A program made the position numbers and the translations under genes. Under the pieces are notes generated by a model that was not told the origin of the DNA, did not search any database, and worked only from the letters and a program-made list of their open reading frames with translations. This document shows, piece by piece, positions 42,872-52,389 of a stretch of 64,000 bases of DNA (the stretch's first letter is position 1; each line of letters opens with the position of its first letter). Origin of the DNA: Bordetella parapertussis (GTDB taxonomy: Bacteria > Pseudomonadota > Gammaproteobacteria > Burkholderiales > Burkholderiaceae_B); the NCBI GenBank assembly GCA_945872285.1, contig CAMBZR010000002.1:28891-92890 (forward strand). The letters run 5' to 3'.

Positions 42872-43888
42872 TCAGTTTGACCGCACAGTGAGCTCAGTAA
42901 CCTCAGCTTCGATGGCCTCTAGCAAACGCCGCGCCCAAGCTTGCGACAAGCCATGCCCAATGAGCACAATACGCGTACTTCGTTCGTTGGTCGGCCATCG
43001 CTCCAGCCAGGTCGGCTGATAAAACACATGCTGCACGCCATGAATCACCATCGGTCGCTCGGGCAACTCGGCAATATGCACAAGACCTTTAAGCCTCAAC
43101 AAACGCTTACCTTCGTGCGTCGCCAGTGCCTCAAGAAGTAATGGGATCACATTCGCGGCGAGCGGCCGTTTTTGCACGAGGTCGATTGAGGTGTAAACCT
43201 GATCGGCGCTGAGCCCAGCCCCGTGCGCATGACCCGCATGTTCACGTGTTTTAAGGCTGAGTCGCCGATAACGACCAGCCGCTTGAGCAAAAATCTCAGG
43301 TGCGACCTGCGTCAACGCCTGTTCAAGTTCAGGGCCACTCACGCGACTCGCCGTTTGGTTCAATTGATCGATGGCAGAGGCAGTGCGAACGCGATCTTCT
43401 GCATCCGCTAAATCTTGCTTGCTTAGCACGATGACATCGGCCATCGCAATTTGACGACGCGCCTCGGCATATTGCTCGGCAGCCTGGGCGCCACACAATT
43501 CATCTACCACCGTGACCACACGATCAATCGTGAACTCGCTACCAATCGATAAGTCGCTCGTTAATGCCTGAATAATTGGGATGGGATCCGCTAGGCCTGA
43601 AGTCTCGATGATCACACGATTAAACGACACCTGTCCTTGCGCTTTGCGCTGACTGAGCTGGGCAAGCGTCTTAGCTAGATCCGTTTGTACTCGACAGCAC
43701 AAGCAACCATTTGTCAGCTCGACCATGGTTTCATCACCGGTCTCTAACAACTCGTGATCAAGACCAACGGCCCCAAACTCATTCATGATAACGGCAGTGT
43801 GTGCGAAGGCTGGACGACGCAACAAACTTGCTAACAACGTTGTTTTGCCACTACCCAAAAAGCCCGTCAAGAGAATCAGTGGTGTCAT
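42872..43888 (-). CDS. CobW/COG0523-family GTPase (metallochaperone type), 338 aa
   Basis: This is a G3E GTPase. It has Walker A G-F-L-G-S-G-K-T-T (9-17), the metal-binding C-L-C-C motif (Cys62, 64, 65; CxCC of COG0523), E-T-S-G-L-A-D-P (about 109-116) and the S-K-Q-D base-specificity motif (N/S-K-x-D). The C-terminal CobW_C domain ends with a short strand-helix. ATG 43888 overlaps the stop of the upstream orphan gene by four bases. Family members deliver Zn, Co or other metals to client enzymes. Here the likely client is the amidohydrolase encoded first in this operon, which needs a binuclear metal centre. That link is inferred from the gene order. Confidence 0.9.
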   Translation of the reverse strand: MTPLILLTGFLGSGKTTLLASLLRRPAFAHTAVIMNEFGAVGLDHELLETGDETMVELTNGCLCCRVQTDLAKTLAQLSQRKAQGQVSFNRVIIETSGLADPIPIIQALTSDLSIGSEFTIDRVVTVVDELCGAQAAEQYAEARRQIAMADVIVLSKQDLADAEDRVRTASAIDQLNQTASRVSGPELEQALTQVAPEIFAQAAGRYRRLSLKTREHAGHAHGAGLSADQVYTSIDLVQKRPLAANVIPLLLEALATHEGKRLLRLKGLVHIAELPERPMVIHGVQHVFYQPTWLERWPTNERSTRIVLIGHGLSQAWARRLLEAIEAEVTELTVRSN

Positions 43889-44259
43889 ATAGCTGACGAG
43901 GCGACGCCCATTCTGAGACGATCGCCGGGCCTGAACGTCGGCACTAATAATTGCCGTACAGTGCGAAGAACATGCAACACCGAGGCACAATAGTGTTCGG
44001 TGCGCAGCGTAACGGGATCGGGCTGTAACGCGGTAATGCACCACCGCATTGGACCGGGCTCGGTGAGCGCTTTTACCGTAAGCCCGACCACTGGGTCGCC
44101 AGCCGCCAATTCATATAAATAAATGCTTGGCAGGCCAGCAGGTTGAACAACCGCAGTGATGGCTACCTCCACCCGCCAATTCAGACCCCAATAACGCATA
44201 CTCTCGTGCAATAGTGCGCCAAGTGCAGCGGTTGAGCCGCTTGCCTGCTCTACAGACAT
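43885..44259 (-). CDS. small orphan protein between amidohydrolase and CobW genes, 124 aa
   Basis: I do not recognise a family. It is clearly a gene: its ATG overlaps the amidohydrolase stop (TAATG) and its stop overlaps the CobW start (ATGA), so all three are translationally coupled. It is a single, mostly beta-rich globular protein with no signal peptide or membrane helix. Two Cys (W-C-I-T-A, H-Y-C-A-S) and a His next to the second Cys (E-H-Y-C) could contribute to metal binding. The position suggests an accessory or maturation factor for the amidohydrolase. Confidence 0.72.
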   Translation of the reverse strand: MSVEQASGSTAALGALLHESMRYWGLNWRVEVAITAVVQPAGLPSIYLYELAAGDPVVGLTVKALTEPGPMRWCITALQPDPVTLRTEHYCASVLHVLRTVRQLLVPTFRPGDRLRMGVASSAI

Positions 44260-45683
44260 TACAGCTTAGCCCCGGCAAGAATCTCAGGCGCAATCTTGCG
44301 CTTCAAATACTGGCCATCGCTCAGCTTGCCAAAGAACTGGCCGTCTTCAACCATGATTTTTCCACGAAGCATCGTCAAACATGGCCATACGCCAACCTGG
44401 TGCCCCTCCCACGGGGTGTAGTCTGATTCGTGCAAATCTTTATTTTGAATCGTACGCGCAAGGCCTGGATCCAAAATCACCAAATCAGCATCACTGCCAG
44501 CAGCGATTGCGCCTTTGCGCGGATACATTCCTAAAATGCGTGCCGCGTTCGAAGAGATCAAATCAACAAATTGCGTCAGCGAGTAGCCGCGCTTTTCAAC
44601 CATCTCTGTGTACATCAGCGAAACGCGTGGCTCAACACCCGTGTTGCCGCCGGTGGTGTCGTCGATGCGCTTACCTTGCGTTTTGACCGCCAATGAACAA
44701 CACAACTCGTCGGTTGCGATTGAATGAATCACATCTTCACTGACCCCTTTCCATAACGCATCGGTATCCTCTTTGCCTTTCAGTGAAGGGTAGGTATGAA
44801 ACATCTGCCCATTTGGAAGTTTGTAGTCTTCAGCTGTATGCAAAATATATTGATGGAGCGTTTCACCGTACACAGGCTTGCCGCGCGAACGTGCCTCACG
44901 TATCGCCTGCACACCCGTTCCTGCGCTCACGTGCATCATATAAATGGCAGTGTTCATTTCTTCTGCCAGCCGAATGACGCGCCTAAACGACAAGTCTTCA
45001 GATAAGGTGTTGTGCACCTCGGCCATGTTTTCGAATCCCGTACGGCCCTCGCGAAACAGCTTTTCATACATATGCATCACGATGTCATTGTCTTCGGCAT
45101 GAATCACACCCAAGCCACCATTTTTGGAGAGCACCTTGAACATTTCCCAGATGTCGCCGTAACCAACCATCCGACCTTTACGACTTGGTGTGATGTCGGT
45201 CGTAAATATCTTGACGGTCGCATAGCCTGCCTGAATCGCTTCAGCCACCTGATCAGTTAAGCCGACTGGAAATAAACCTTCAACCATGAGGTGATACGCG
45301 AAGTCGGTAAAACACCGTCCAATCCAATCTTTATCACGCGCCTCAATCGTGCCCTGCACGGTGTTGCCATGCATCCAGCGCGCAAAGTCAATCATGGTGG
45401 TCGTACCGCCAAACAAGGCCGCACGACTCACAACTTCAGGTGGTGCAGTCATGCCTGACATACCGTCCGGGCCTGGTATGTGCCAAGCACAGTGCACGTG
45501 CGGATCGATTCCACCCGGAATGACGAGCTTGCCAGTGGCATCAATGAGACGCGTTTGTGGACCGACGGGGATCGCCCCGACAGCCGCCACAGCCGCGATC
45601 GTTTGGCCTGAGATTGCAATATCGTAGGCACCAACCCCCTGAGGCGTCACAACCCGGTCACTGCGAATAATGGTGTCGATCAT
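44259..45683 (-). CDS. dihydropyrimidinase/hydantoinase-type metal-dependent amidohydrolase, 474 aa
   Basis: This is a cyclic-amidase-type TIM-barrel hydrolase with a complete binuclear metal site. The ligands are H-V-H (His62, His64 in D-P-H-V-H), the carboxylated lysine candidate Lys158 (A-T-V-K-I-F), His195 (V-I-H-A-E), His251 (M-M-H-V-S-A-G) and Asp325 (S-I-A-T-D-E). The ATG at 45683 has a ggaga ribosome site; longer starts lack one. The length fits D-hydantoinase/dihydropyrimidinase. The substrate-binding loops differ visibly (E-L-C-C after the Asp), so the substrate may be another cyclic or linear amide. It heads the operon with the orphan protein and the CobW GTPase. A near-perfect palindrome lies 82 bases upstream. 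Confidence 0.9.
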   Translation of the reverse strand: MIDTIIRSDRVVTPQGVGAYDIAISGQTIAAVAAVGAIPVGPQTRLIDATGKLVIPGGIDPHVHCAWHIPGPDGMSGMTAPPEVVSRAALFGGTTTMIDFARWMHGNTVQGTIEARDKDWIGRCFTDFAYHLMVEGLFPVGLTDQVAEAIQAGYATVKIFTTDITPSRKGRMVGYGDIWEMFKVLSKNGGLGVIHAEDNDIVMHMYEKLFREGRTGFENMAEVHNTLSEDLSFRRVIRLAEEMNTAIYMMHVSAGTGVQAIREARSRGKPVYGETLHQYILHTAEDYKLPNGQMFHTYPSLKGKEDTDALWKGVSEDVIHSIATDELCCSLAVKTQGKRIDDTTGGNTGVEPRVSLMYTEMVEKRGYSLTQFVDLISSNAARILGMYPRKGAIAAGSDADLVILDPGLARTIQNKDLHESDYTPWEGHQVGVWPCLTMLRGKIMVEDGQFFGKLSDGQYLKRKIAPEILAGAKL

Positions 45684-45764
45684 TTTAAGTCTCCGACTTG
45701 AAAAACAAACCCACGAAAGGCTTGAGGCAATTAGTACTTTGTATTGATTGTGTATTCTAGAGTC

Positions 45765-45789
45765 ATTATCGACGCAACGCGTCAATAAT
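45765..45789. promoter_or_regulatory. 25-base near-perfect palindrome upstream of the amidohydrolase operon
   Basis: ATTAT-C-GACGC and GCGTC-A-ATAAT pair with one mismatch around AAC. The palindrome lies between the Bug receptor stop (45792) and the amidohydrolase start (45683) on the minus strand. It lacks a T-run, so it could be an operator of a dimeric regulator or a terminator/processing hairpin between the two genes. Confidence 0.5.
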
Positions 45790-45791
45790 CA

Positions 45792-46766
45792 CTATTCAGC
45801 CTTGGCCCCTGTGATTTTTACAATGTGTGCATACTGTGGGATCTCGCGTGCGATCACGGCCGCAAATTCAGCAGGTGTATTGGCGATTTTTTCAAGCCCG
45901 CCTTTTTCAAATAAACGCTCTTGCACATCTGGCATATTGACCGCGGCCATGAGGTCTTGATAGAGGCGGTCAACAATCGGTTTAGGCGTCTTCGCAGGCA
46001 CCACCACGCCAAACCAGGACACAATTTCAAACCCCGTCAAACCGGTCTCAGCCACAGTTGGCAGATTCGGAGCTGATTGCACGCGCTTCGGTGTGGCCAC
46101 AGCCAGCGCCTTCAGCTTACCGGCCTCAACGTAAGGCAAGGCCGAAAATAAGCCTCCTACCATCATCTTGACATGCCCAGCAAAAAGATCTGAAGTAGCC
46201 GGCGCTAGGCCACGATATGGAACATGCGCCAAGTCAATCTGCGCCATCTGAGCGATCAGCGCACCCGACAAATGACCACCTGAACCCGCTCCCGACGAAG
46301 CATAACTCAGCTGACCCGGACGGGCCTTCGCATAGGCGATCAGCTCTTGCATTGAGTTTACGGGTAACGACGGGTGCACCAACACCGCTAGGGGTATTTC
46401 AGCAATTTGCGAGACCGTCGCAAAATCTTTTTGCGGATCAAAAGGCAGCGTGCCATATAACGCCTGATTAACCACCAACGGTCCGTTAGTCGCCAACAAG
46501 AGTGTTAAGCCATCCGGCGCCGCTTTGGCCACCTCGTCGGTCGCGATGTTGCCTCCCGCACCCGAACGATTTTCGACAATGACGGACTTGCCCAGACTAA
46601 TTGTCAATTTGCTGGCGAGCGTTCTGGCTAACAGATCAGCGGGTCCGCCTGGCGGAAACGGCACAATGAATTTGAGCGAGCGCTCCGGGTAGGTTTGCGC
46701 GAGCAAAGGGCCTTGTCCCGCCAGCAAACATAGCCCAAGCATGCACAGACGGGCAAAAGCACTCAT
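45792..46766 (-). CDS. Bug-family (TctC-like) periplasmic receptor, 324 aa
   Basis: The ATG at 46766 has a strong aggaga ribosome site; the frame is open further upstream to 46826. The signal peptide (F-A-R-L-C-M-L-G-L-C-L-L-A) ends near L-L-A-Q. Mature hallmarks are Y-P-E-R-S-L-K-F-I-V-P-F-P-P-G-G-P-A-D, V-E-N-R-S-G-A-G-G-N-I, P-D-G-L-T-L-L-L and H-V-P-Y-R-G-L-A-P. It is transcribed toward the amidohydrolase/CobW operon with a 108-base gap that holds a palindrome, so it may deliver the amide used there. It is divergent from another Bug gene. Confidence 0.9.
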   Translation of the reverse strand: MSAFARLCMLGLCLLAGQGPLLAQTYPERSLKFIVPFPPGGPADLLARTLASKLTISLGKSVIVENRSGAGGNIATDEVAKAAPDGLTLLLATNGPLVVNQALYGTLPFDPQKDFATVSQIAEIPLAVLVHPSLPVNSMQELIAYAKARPGQLSYASSGAGSGGHLSGALIAQMAQIDLAHVPYRGLAPATSDLFAGHVKMMVGGLFSALPYVEAGKLKALAVATPKRVQSAPNLPTVAETGLTGFEIVSWFGVVVPAKTPKPIVDRLYQDLMAAVNMPDVQERLFEKGGLEKIANTPAEFAAVIAREIPQYAHIVKITGAKAE

Positions 46767-46904
46767 GTGGATCTCCTGGAATGTTGATGTTTGATAGCCT
46801 AGTTGTAGCAGCCAAACCCAGAGCAATCAAGCCATTTGACGTCGCCTGACACGCTCGCCTTGGATCAAACCTTGCACCAAAACTACTACAATGAGGGACC
46901 TTCG

Positions 46905-47909
46905 GTGACTTTTTTAAAGAAAACGACCATGACCTCAAAATTATTTTCCCGTTTTTGTTTGCTGTTCAGTATGCTGGGCTGCGCGCTCTCGCCTACGGCC
47001 TTTGCACAAACATGGCCCACTAAAGCCGTCACCTTTGTCTCGCCGTTTCCACCAGGTGGTTCGGTTGACCCGATCGCACGCTTATTGGCCGCAAAATTAA
47101 CCGAAGCACTCGGCCAACAATTTATTGTCGAAAACCGCGTGGGCGCCTCGGGTTCGATCGGTACCGGCTATGTGGCAAAGTCCGCGCCCGACGGCTACAC
47201 CTTTGTCTTTGTTTTTGATACCCACGCAGTGAATCCGTCATTGCTGCCAAAGATGACCTTTGACACGCTTAAGGATCTGGCGCCGGTGATGTTAATCGGC
47301 ACAGCACCCATGGCACTTGCCACGGCACCAGGCAAGCCTTATCAAACGTTTGCTGACTTTGTCGCCGCTGCAAAAGCCAAGCCTGACTCTGTCAGCTACG
47401 GATCAATCGGCAGCGGGAGCCTTGGCCACCTGACCATGACGCTGGTTCAAGATGCTGGTAAATTCAAAATCGTACACATCCCTTACAAGGGTGGTGGCCC
47501 AATGGTGACTGACGTTTTAGGTGGTCAGATCGATTCGGGTATCGGCTCGGTTGCCGTCATGAGCGCGCACATCAAGGGTGGCAAAATGCGCCCATTAGCC
47601 GTCACCGGCGAGGCTCGCTCGACCGCGATGCCAGAAGTGCCAACTCTTGCCGAACTCGGCTACAAAGGGTTTTCGGCGGTGGCCTGGTGGGGCGTCTTTA
47701 CCGCCGCAGGCACACCCCAACCTATCATCGACAAACTCAATGCAGAGCTCGTAAAGGTTTTGCAAAGACCAGAGATCAACAAACAGCTCAGCGAATCAAT
47801 GGGTATGACGATCAAAGCTAGCAACCCAGCCGAGCTTCAAGCTTGGACGCAAGCCGAACTGCAACGTTGGGCCAAAGTGATTAAAGACAACAACATCAAG
47901 CCTGACTAA
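46905..47909 (+). CDS. Bug-family (TctC-like) periplasmic receptor, 334 aa
   Basis: The GTG at 46905 has gaggga seven bases upstream and gives a basic n-region before the hydrophobic signal core; the ATG at 46929 is the shorter choice. The signal peptide ends at T-A-F-A-Q. Hallmarks are W-P-T-K-A-V-T-F-V-S-P-F-P-P-G-G-S, V-E-N-R-V-G-A-S-G-S, P-D-G-Y-T-F-V and H-I-P-Y-K-G-G-G-P-M. It is divergent from the preceding Bug gene and overlaps the convergent aminotransferase gene by four bases. Confidence 0.9.
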   Translation: MTFLKKTTMTSKLFSRFCLLFSMLGCALSPTAFAQTWPTKAVTFVSPFPPGGSVDPIARLLAAKLTEALGQQFIVENRVGASGSIGTGYVAKSAPDGYTFVFVFDTHAVNPSLLPKMTFDTLKDLAPVMLIGTAPMALATAPGKPYQTFADFVAAAKAKPDSVSYGSIGSGSLGHLTMTLVQDAGKFKIVHIPYKGGGPMVTDVLGGQIDSGIGSVAVMSAHIKGGKMRPLAVTGEARSTAMPEVPTLAELGYKGFSAVAWWGVFTAAGTPQPIIDKLNAELVKVLQRPEINKQLSESMGMTIKASNPAELQAWTQAELQRWAKVIKDNNIKPD

Positions 47910-49387
47910 CTCATTTTCTTGACTAAATCCTGCGTGGCGGCAACAAAACGATCGATCTGTTCGCGATTGTTCCACACGCAGGCATTCACGCGCTGAGGAT
48001 GATCCATAGGCGCAGGCGCCAGCGTTAGCGGATCGCGATTTGGAATTGTCCCAGAAGCGAACTTAGCAGCCTCTGGGTCAGGCTTGCGAGTCAACCCGTT
48101 GTTACCCACACCCAACCCCGAAATTCTAAAACCATATTCTTTCAGAATCCGAGCACGAAACTCGACATTCAATTTTTCGTCCCAGCGCTGCTGCTGTGTG
48201 GGAAACGGATTAAACGCGATGATTCCGGATTTAAGAGCAGGATCACGCTGTGCGCCCAAGACTGCAGCCTCGCCAAAGGCTAAAACAAGCTGGTCGCGAA
48301 AATAATCGCCTAGGCGCAAATGCCAAGTTTCGATTCGTTTACGGCCCAGTTGATCCCATAACTCACACGCCTCGCCTAACGCGCGCCAGTCAGCCGACTC
48401 AGGAAAGCCGTACATGGACAAGGCCTCGCCGATATCCCAATCACCGCGCGAGCCATCAAACGGCACATTGCGAGACTGCGAGCGACTAATAAAAAACTTG
48501 GGCAAGTCAGTGCTGTTTGAGGCAAGTTTTTTGTTGCGAATGTAAAGTGCCCCCGTACCGCCGGGGCCGCATTGCCATTTGTGCCCGCACAGAGCAAAAA
48601 AATCGATTCCTGTTTCGTCCAGCTGTGGATCAAACATACCGTTGTAATGCGCACCATCCACGATGGTAATGGCACCAGCTTTTTGAGCTAAGGCAGCGAT
48701 CCGGCGTTCGGGCAGGCGCTGACCGATCGGCCATAACGGTGACGAAAAGAAAATCGCTTTCGTTTTGCCCGGCACGACTTGCCGCTCAAGCGCCGCCACA
48801 ACCTCGTCAACAGTTGCGTTAGCGTGCACCGGCACACCCCACTGCTTAATCGCTACACCGTACCGCGCGGCAGTGCGTAGCGCCAAGGTGATCCCTGTGG
48901 GATGCTCAAGCGGCGTCATCAGCAATTCATCGCCAGGTTTCCAGTCGATGCCATTGAAGATGAGTGAAAGCGCATCGGTTGTGTTACGAGTGATGGCGAT
49001 CTGATCAGGCGTTGTGCCATAGCACTTGGCAATCTTCGCACGTGTCTTTGCCGAGGGCTCAACGTACACCGGAAACGGATCGCGAGCGCCCTGATCAAGC
49101 CCATCTTTCAAGTGCGACAACACACTTTTGGGCATCGAGCCCTTTTGCGCTGCCATGAAGTAAACCACGTTGGGATCAAGGGTGAACTCTTGAGCAAACT
49201 TTTTAAAGAAAGGCTCTTGCTCAGCAAAATAAGCGCTTGCCTCGGCAGTCATTGCGCCTGAGACAGGCGCGGTCGCACCTGTTTTACCAAGAGCAGTCGT
49301 CTGCGCCAACGCCGCTGTCGGGGTTAAAAACGCCGTGGCTAAGCCAAAGGTCATGGCGCGTCTGGAGGTATCAATTTGATCGGTCAT
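47906..49387 (-). CDS. aminotransferase class V-fold protein with Tat-type signal (isopenicillin-N-epimerase-like), 493 aa
   Basis: This is a PLP enzyme of fold type I, class V. The PLP lysine lies in L-C-G-H-K-W-Q-C-G-P-G-G-T-G, residue 270 counted from the ATG at 49387. The cofactor Asp is in V-D-G-A-H-Y (about 244), and T-R-N-T-T-D-A-L (about 133-140) holds the phosphate-binding loop. The N-terminus carries a twin-arginine segment T-S-R-R-A-M-T-F-G-L-A, a hydrophobic stretch and A-L-A-Q, so export by Tat after cofactor loading is predicted. The closest group is isopenicillin-N-epimerase-like and cysteine desulfurase-like proteins of unclear function. gaggt lies upstream. Confidence 0.87.
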   Translation of the reverse strand: MTDQIDTSRRAMTFGLATAFLTPTAALAQTTALGKTGATAPVSGAMTAEASAYFAEQEPFFKKFAQEFTLDPNVVYFMAAQKGSMPKSVLSHLKDGLDQGARDPFPVYVEPSAKTRAKIAKCYGTTPDQIAITRNTTDALSLIFNGIDWKPGDELLMTPLEHPTGITLALRTAARYGVAIKQWGVPVHANATVDEVVAALERQVVPGKTKAIFFSSPLWPIGQRLPERRIAALAQKAGAITIVDGAHYNGMFDPQLDETGIDFFALCGHKWQCGPGGTGALYIRNKKLASNSTDLPKFFISRSQSRNVPFDGSRGDWDIGEALSMYGFPESADWRALGEACELWDQLGRKRIETWHLRLGDYFRDQLVLAFGEAAVLGAQRDPALKSGIIAFNPFPTQQQRWDEKLNVEFRARILKEYGFRISGLGVGNNGLTRKPDPEAAKFASGTIPNRDPLTLAPAPMDHPQRVNACVWNNREQIDRFVAATQDLVKKMS

Positions 49388-49507
49388 CGGAGTCTCACCT
49401 GTTGAGCAAAGCCTTTCTGGCACATAAATTGCTTAGTTAATCGTCGAGCGCCCCACCTCTGCGACGTCTCATGATAGCCTTATCCCAACAGAAAACAGAG
49501 AATTTCA

Positions 49508-50221
49508 ATGACCTGGTCGATCTTAGCGCGTGACGAATCGGGATATTTTGGTATGGCGATCGCCAGCCGATTCTTTGCCGTGGGCTCTCTTTGTGTGCAC
49601 AGCCGACGCGGTGTAGGCGCGCTCTCGAGTCAGGCGCTGCTGAATCCGCTTTATGGTCCGGCGGGATTAGATTTACTCTCACAACAGCGATCGCCCGAGC
49701 AAACGATTGCAAAGCTGACTGCCAACGATCAAGGGCGTGATCAAAGGCAGCTACACATTTTGCCTTTCAAGGGATTACCTGCCGCACATACCGGCTCGGC
49801 TTGCGTTGATTGGTGTGGGCATCTGCTTGAAGAGGGCTTAAGTGTCGCAGGTAATATGCTCGCGGGCCCTAAGGTGATTGAACACACGGCGCAAGCCTTC
49901 AAAGACACCCGTGGCAAGCCGATGGGCGAACGTCTGCTCGCAGCGCTCGACGCTGGTCAGGCTGCTGGGGGTGATAAGCGCGGCAAACAAGCCGCCGCGC
50001 TCAAAATTCATAACGATGAAGATTACTTGCAACTAGATTTGCGTGTGGATGACCACGCAGAACCTTTCATTGAACTCAGACGTCTCTACAACAAAAGCCT
50101 TGAGCGCTTTCAACCTTTTCTAGACTGTTTGCCGAGCCGTCATCGGCCCTCTGGTATCACCGAGCGCAGTGAAATCGACGCGCACATTGAACAGTATCTT
50201 GCTCGTATCAAAGGCGCTTAG
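49508..50221 (+). CDS. DUF1028 family Ntn-hydrolase-like protein, 237 aa
   Basis: This is a DUF1028 protein: M-T-W-S-I-L-A-R-D at the start, G-M-A-I-A-S-R-F-F-A-V-G-S, R-G-V-G-A-L-S-S-Q-A and V-A-G-N-M-L-A-G-P (about 113-121) are the family blocks. The family has an Ntn-hydrolase-like fold and is often linked with peptide transporters and peptidases; its activity is not established. The peptidoglycan-binding-type C-terminal domain present in some members is replaced here by a helical tail. agagaa precedes the ATG. It starts the peptide-transporter operon, and its stop abuts the GTG of the first ATPase gene. Confidence 0.87.
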   Translation: MTWSILARDESGYFGMAIASRFFAVGSLCVHSRRGVGALSSQALLNPLYGPAGLDLLSQQRSPEQTIAKLTANDQGRDQRQLHILPFKGLPAAHTGSACVDWCGHLLEEGLSVAGNMLAGPKVIEHTAQAFKDTRGKPMGERLLAALDAGQAAGGDKRGKQAAALKIHNDEDYLQLDLRVDDHAEPFIELRRLYNKSLERFQPFLDCLPSRHRPSGITERSEIDAHIEQYLARIKGA

Positions 50222-51235
50222 GTGACTGCGCTGCTGGAAGTCTCGAATTTAAAGACAAGCTTCGTCACCGAAGAAGGTGAGATCACGATCGTCAATGACG
50301 TGAGCTTTAGCGTGCACGCCGCTCGCACACTCGCGATCGTAGGCGAATCCGGTTGCGGCAAAAGCGTCACCGCGTTATCGATCATGGGTTTGTTAGCCAA
50401 GCCCGCCGGGCGCATCCAACAGGGCTCGATTTGTTTTGAGGGCCAAGAACTCGTTGGTGCGCCAGAGAGTATGCTGCAAGATTTGCGCGGCAACGGTATG
50501 TCGATGATCTTTCAAGAGCCCATGACCTCGCTCAACCCAAGTTATACCGTCGGCGAGCAAATTATTGAAGGCTTGATTAAGCACCGTAAACTCAGCCGAA
50601 CACAGGCGCGCGAAAAGGCTATCGAGATTTTGCGTAAGGTGCGCATCCCGTCACCCGAACAACGCTTGGATGAGTTTCCACACAAACTGAGTGGCGGCAT
50701 GCGCCAGCGTGTCATGATCGCGATGGCACTTGTGTGCGAGCCGCGCGTCCTGATTGCCGATGAACCCACCACTGCGCTAGATGTCACCATTCAAGCGCAA
50801 ATTCTTGAATTGATGCGTGCCTTACAACAAGAGACGGGTACAGCTATTATTTTAATCACGCACGATCTGGGCGTCGTCGCTGAGGTCGCTGACGAGGTGA
50901 TTGTGATGTATGCAGGCCGTGTAGTCGAGCGCGCTCCAGTGCAGGCTGTGTTTGACAGGCCGCAACATCCGTACACGATTGGCTTGCTTGGTGCGATTCC
51001 GCGTCTTGACCTTGAGCAAGCCCGACTAGTGTCCATTGAGGGTCAGGTCCCGAGTCCGGCGCAGCCGCTTGCGGGCTGCAGCTTTGCGCCACGCTGCCCT
51101 TTCGCACAACCTGAGTGCTCAAACCAAATCCCGGTGCTGCGCGCGGTGGGCGACGCGCATTTTTCAGCATGCCTGCGCGCCCCGCTTGAGGCTGACGAAC
51201 TTTTGAGCGGGATCGTCGGTGAGGCCACCGTATGA
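50222..51235 (+). CDS. peptide ABC transporter ATP-binding protein DppD/OppD-like, 337 aa
   Basis: This is the first of two ATPases of a peptide/nickel-type importer. Walker A is G-E-S-G-C-G-K-S (41-48), [12 protein letters not shown] is the Q-loop, L-S-G-G-M-R-Q-R the signature, and [11 protein letters not shown] Walker B. The C-terminal oligopeptide-transporter domain has the Cys motif [10 protein letters not shown], as in OppD/DppD, which can hold an Fe-S cluster. The GTG start is directly at the DUF1028 stop, and its stop overlaps the next ATPase by four bases. Confidence 0.93.
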   Translation: MTALLEVSNLKTSFVTEEGEITIVNDVSFSVHAARTLAIVGESGCGKSVTALSIMGLLAKPAGRIQQGSICFEGQELVGAPESMLQDLRGNGMSMIFQEPMTSLNPSYTVGEQIIEGLIKHRKLSRTQAREKAIEILRKVRIPSPEQRLDEFPHKLSGGMRQRVMIAMALVCEPRVLIADEPTTALDVTIQAQILELMRALQQETGTAIILITHDLGVVAEVADEVIVMYAGRVVERAPVQAVFDRPQHPYTIGLLGAIPRLDLEQARLVSIEGQVPSPAQPLAGCSFAPRCPFAQPECSNQIPVLRAVGDAHFSACLRAPLEADELLSGIVGEATV

Positions 51236-52323
51236 CCACCCCAACACTGTCCATGTCAACGCCGCTGTTGCAGGCCAAAGGTTTAGAAAAATATTTTCCA
51301 GTACGGCGTGGATTTTTTGGCCGTGTTCAGGATTATGTTCGTGCAGTCGATGGCGTTGATCTCACGCTCGAGCATGGTGAGATTCTTGGTCTTGTCGGTG
51401 AATCGGGCTGTGGCAAATCAACGCTTGGTCGCCTACTGCTGCGTTTACTTGAACCAACCGGTGGCAGCTTGCACTTTGACAACAAAGATCTGCGCACCTT
51501 AAATACCAAGGCGTTGCGCGTTGAGCGACGCAATATGCAATTGATCTTTCAAGATCCGTATTCGTCGTTAAATCCGCGCATGACCATTGGCCAGATGCTC
51601 GCCGAGCCGCTTAGGGTACATGGCTTGCACGTCGGCCGCGAAACCGCCCGGGTCGCTGAGTTGCTGCGCACCGTCGGTTTAAGACCAGAACACGCACAGC
51701 GCTATGCCCACGAATTTTCGGGCGGTCAACGTCAACGTGTCGGGATCGCGCGCGCCTTGGCGGTTGAGCCCAAACTGATCGTCTGCGACGAAGCGGTTTC
51801 AGCGCTTGATGTTTCGGTTCAAGCACAAGTGATCAACCTGTTGCAAGACTTGCAAAAACAGTTCGGTTTGTCATACCTGTTTATTGCGCACGATTTAGCT
51901 GTTGTGAAACATATCGCGACACGCGTCGCGGTGATGTACTTGGGGCGTATTGTTGAAATTGGCGAAAAAAAGCGTCTCTTCGCTGCACCTGCGCATCCCT
52001 ACACGCATGCACTGATGCAAGCTATCCCCCTGCCCGACCCAACGGTTACCAGGCAGGGCGTACTATTAACAGGCGATGTACCCAGCCCGCTTAGGCCACC
52101 TTCGGGATGCCATCTACATGCGCGCTGCCCCTCTGCGCAAGGCAAGTGCAGCCAAGTTGCCCCAGCGTTGACCGGCACGCACGAGCATGCGGTGGCCTGT
52201 CATTTTCCGTTAAGCATGACAACCACAACGCAACACTCGCAGCCCGCTTTAACACCCTCACGACTGCGCCTGCAACGGTTGCAATCTGCTTTTCAGACAA
52301 AGGCTGCAAGCGCAAGCAATTAG
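51232..52323 (+). CDS. peptide ABC transporter ATP-binding protein DppF/OppF-like, 363 aa
   Basis: This is the second ATPase. Walker A is G-E-S-G-C-G-K-S (56-63), [12 protein letters not shown] the Q-loop, F-S-G-G-Q-R-Q-R the signature, and [11 protein letters not shown] Walker B. The C-terminal C-H-L-H-A-R-C-P Cys motif is present. The tail of about 40 residues after this is Ser/Thr/Gln-rich and longer than usual. It is translationally coupled to the DppD-like gene (ATGA). Confidence 0.93.
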   Translation: MTTPTLSMSTPLLQAKGLEKYFPVRRGFFGRVQDYVRAVDGVDLTLEHGEILGLVGESGCGKSTLGRLLLRLLEPTGGSLHFDNKDLRTLNTKALRVERRNMQLIFQDPYSSLNPRMTIGQMLAEPLRVHGLHVGRETARVAELLRTVGLRPEHAQRYAHEFSGGQRQRVGIARALAVEPKLIVCDEAVSALDVSVQAQVINLLQDLQKQFGLSYLFIAHDLAVVKHIATRVAVMYLGRIVEIGEKKRLFAAPAHPYTHALMQAIPLPDPTVTRQGVLLTGDVPSPLRPPSGCHLHARCPSAQGKCSQVAPALTGTHEHAVACHFPLSMTTTTQHSQPALTPSRLRLQRLQSAFQTKAASASN

Positions 52324-52389
52324 ATATACGTTTATCGTCAAGTCATTACTCACCAGCAAAACTGAAGTGAATTTTTTATAGGGAACCTC

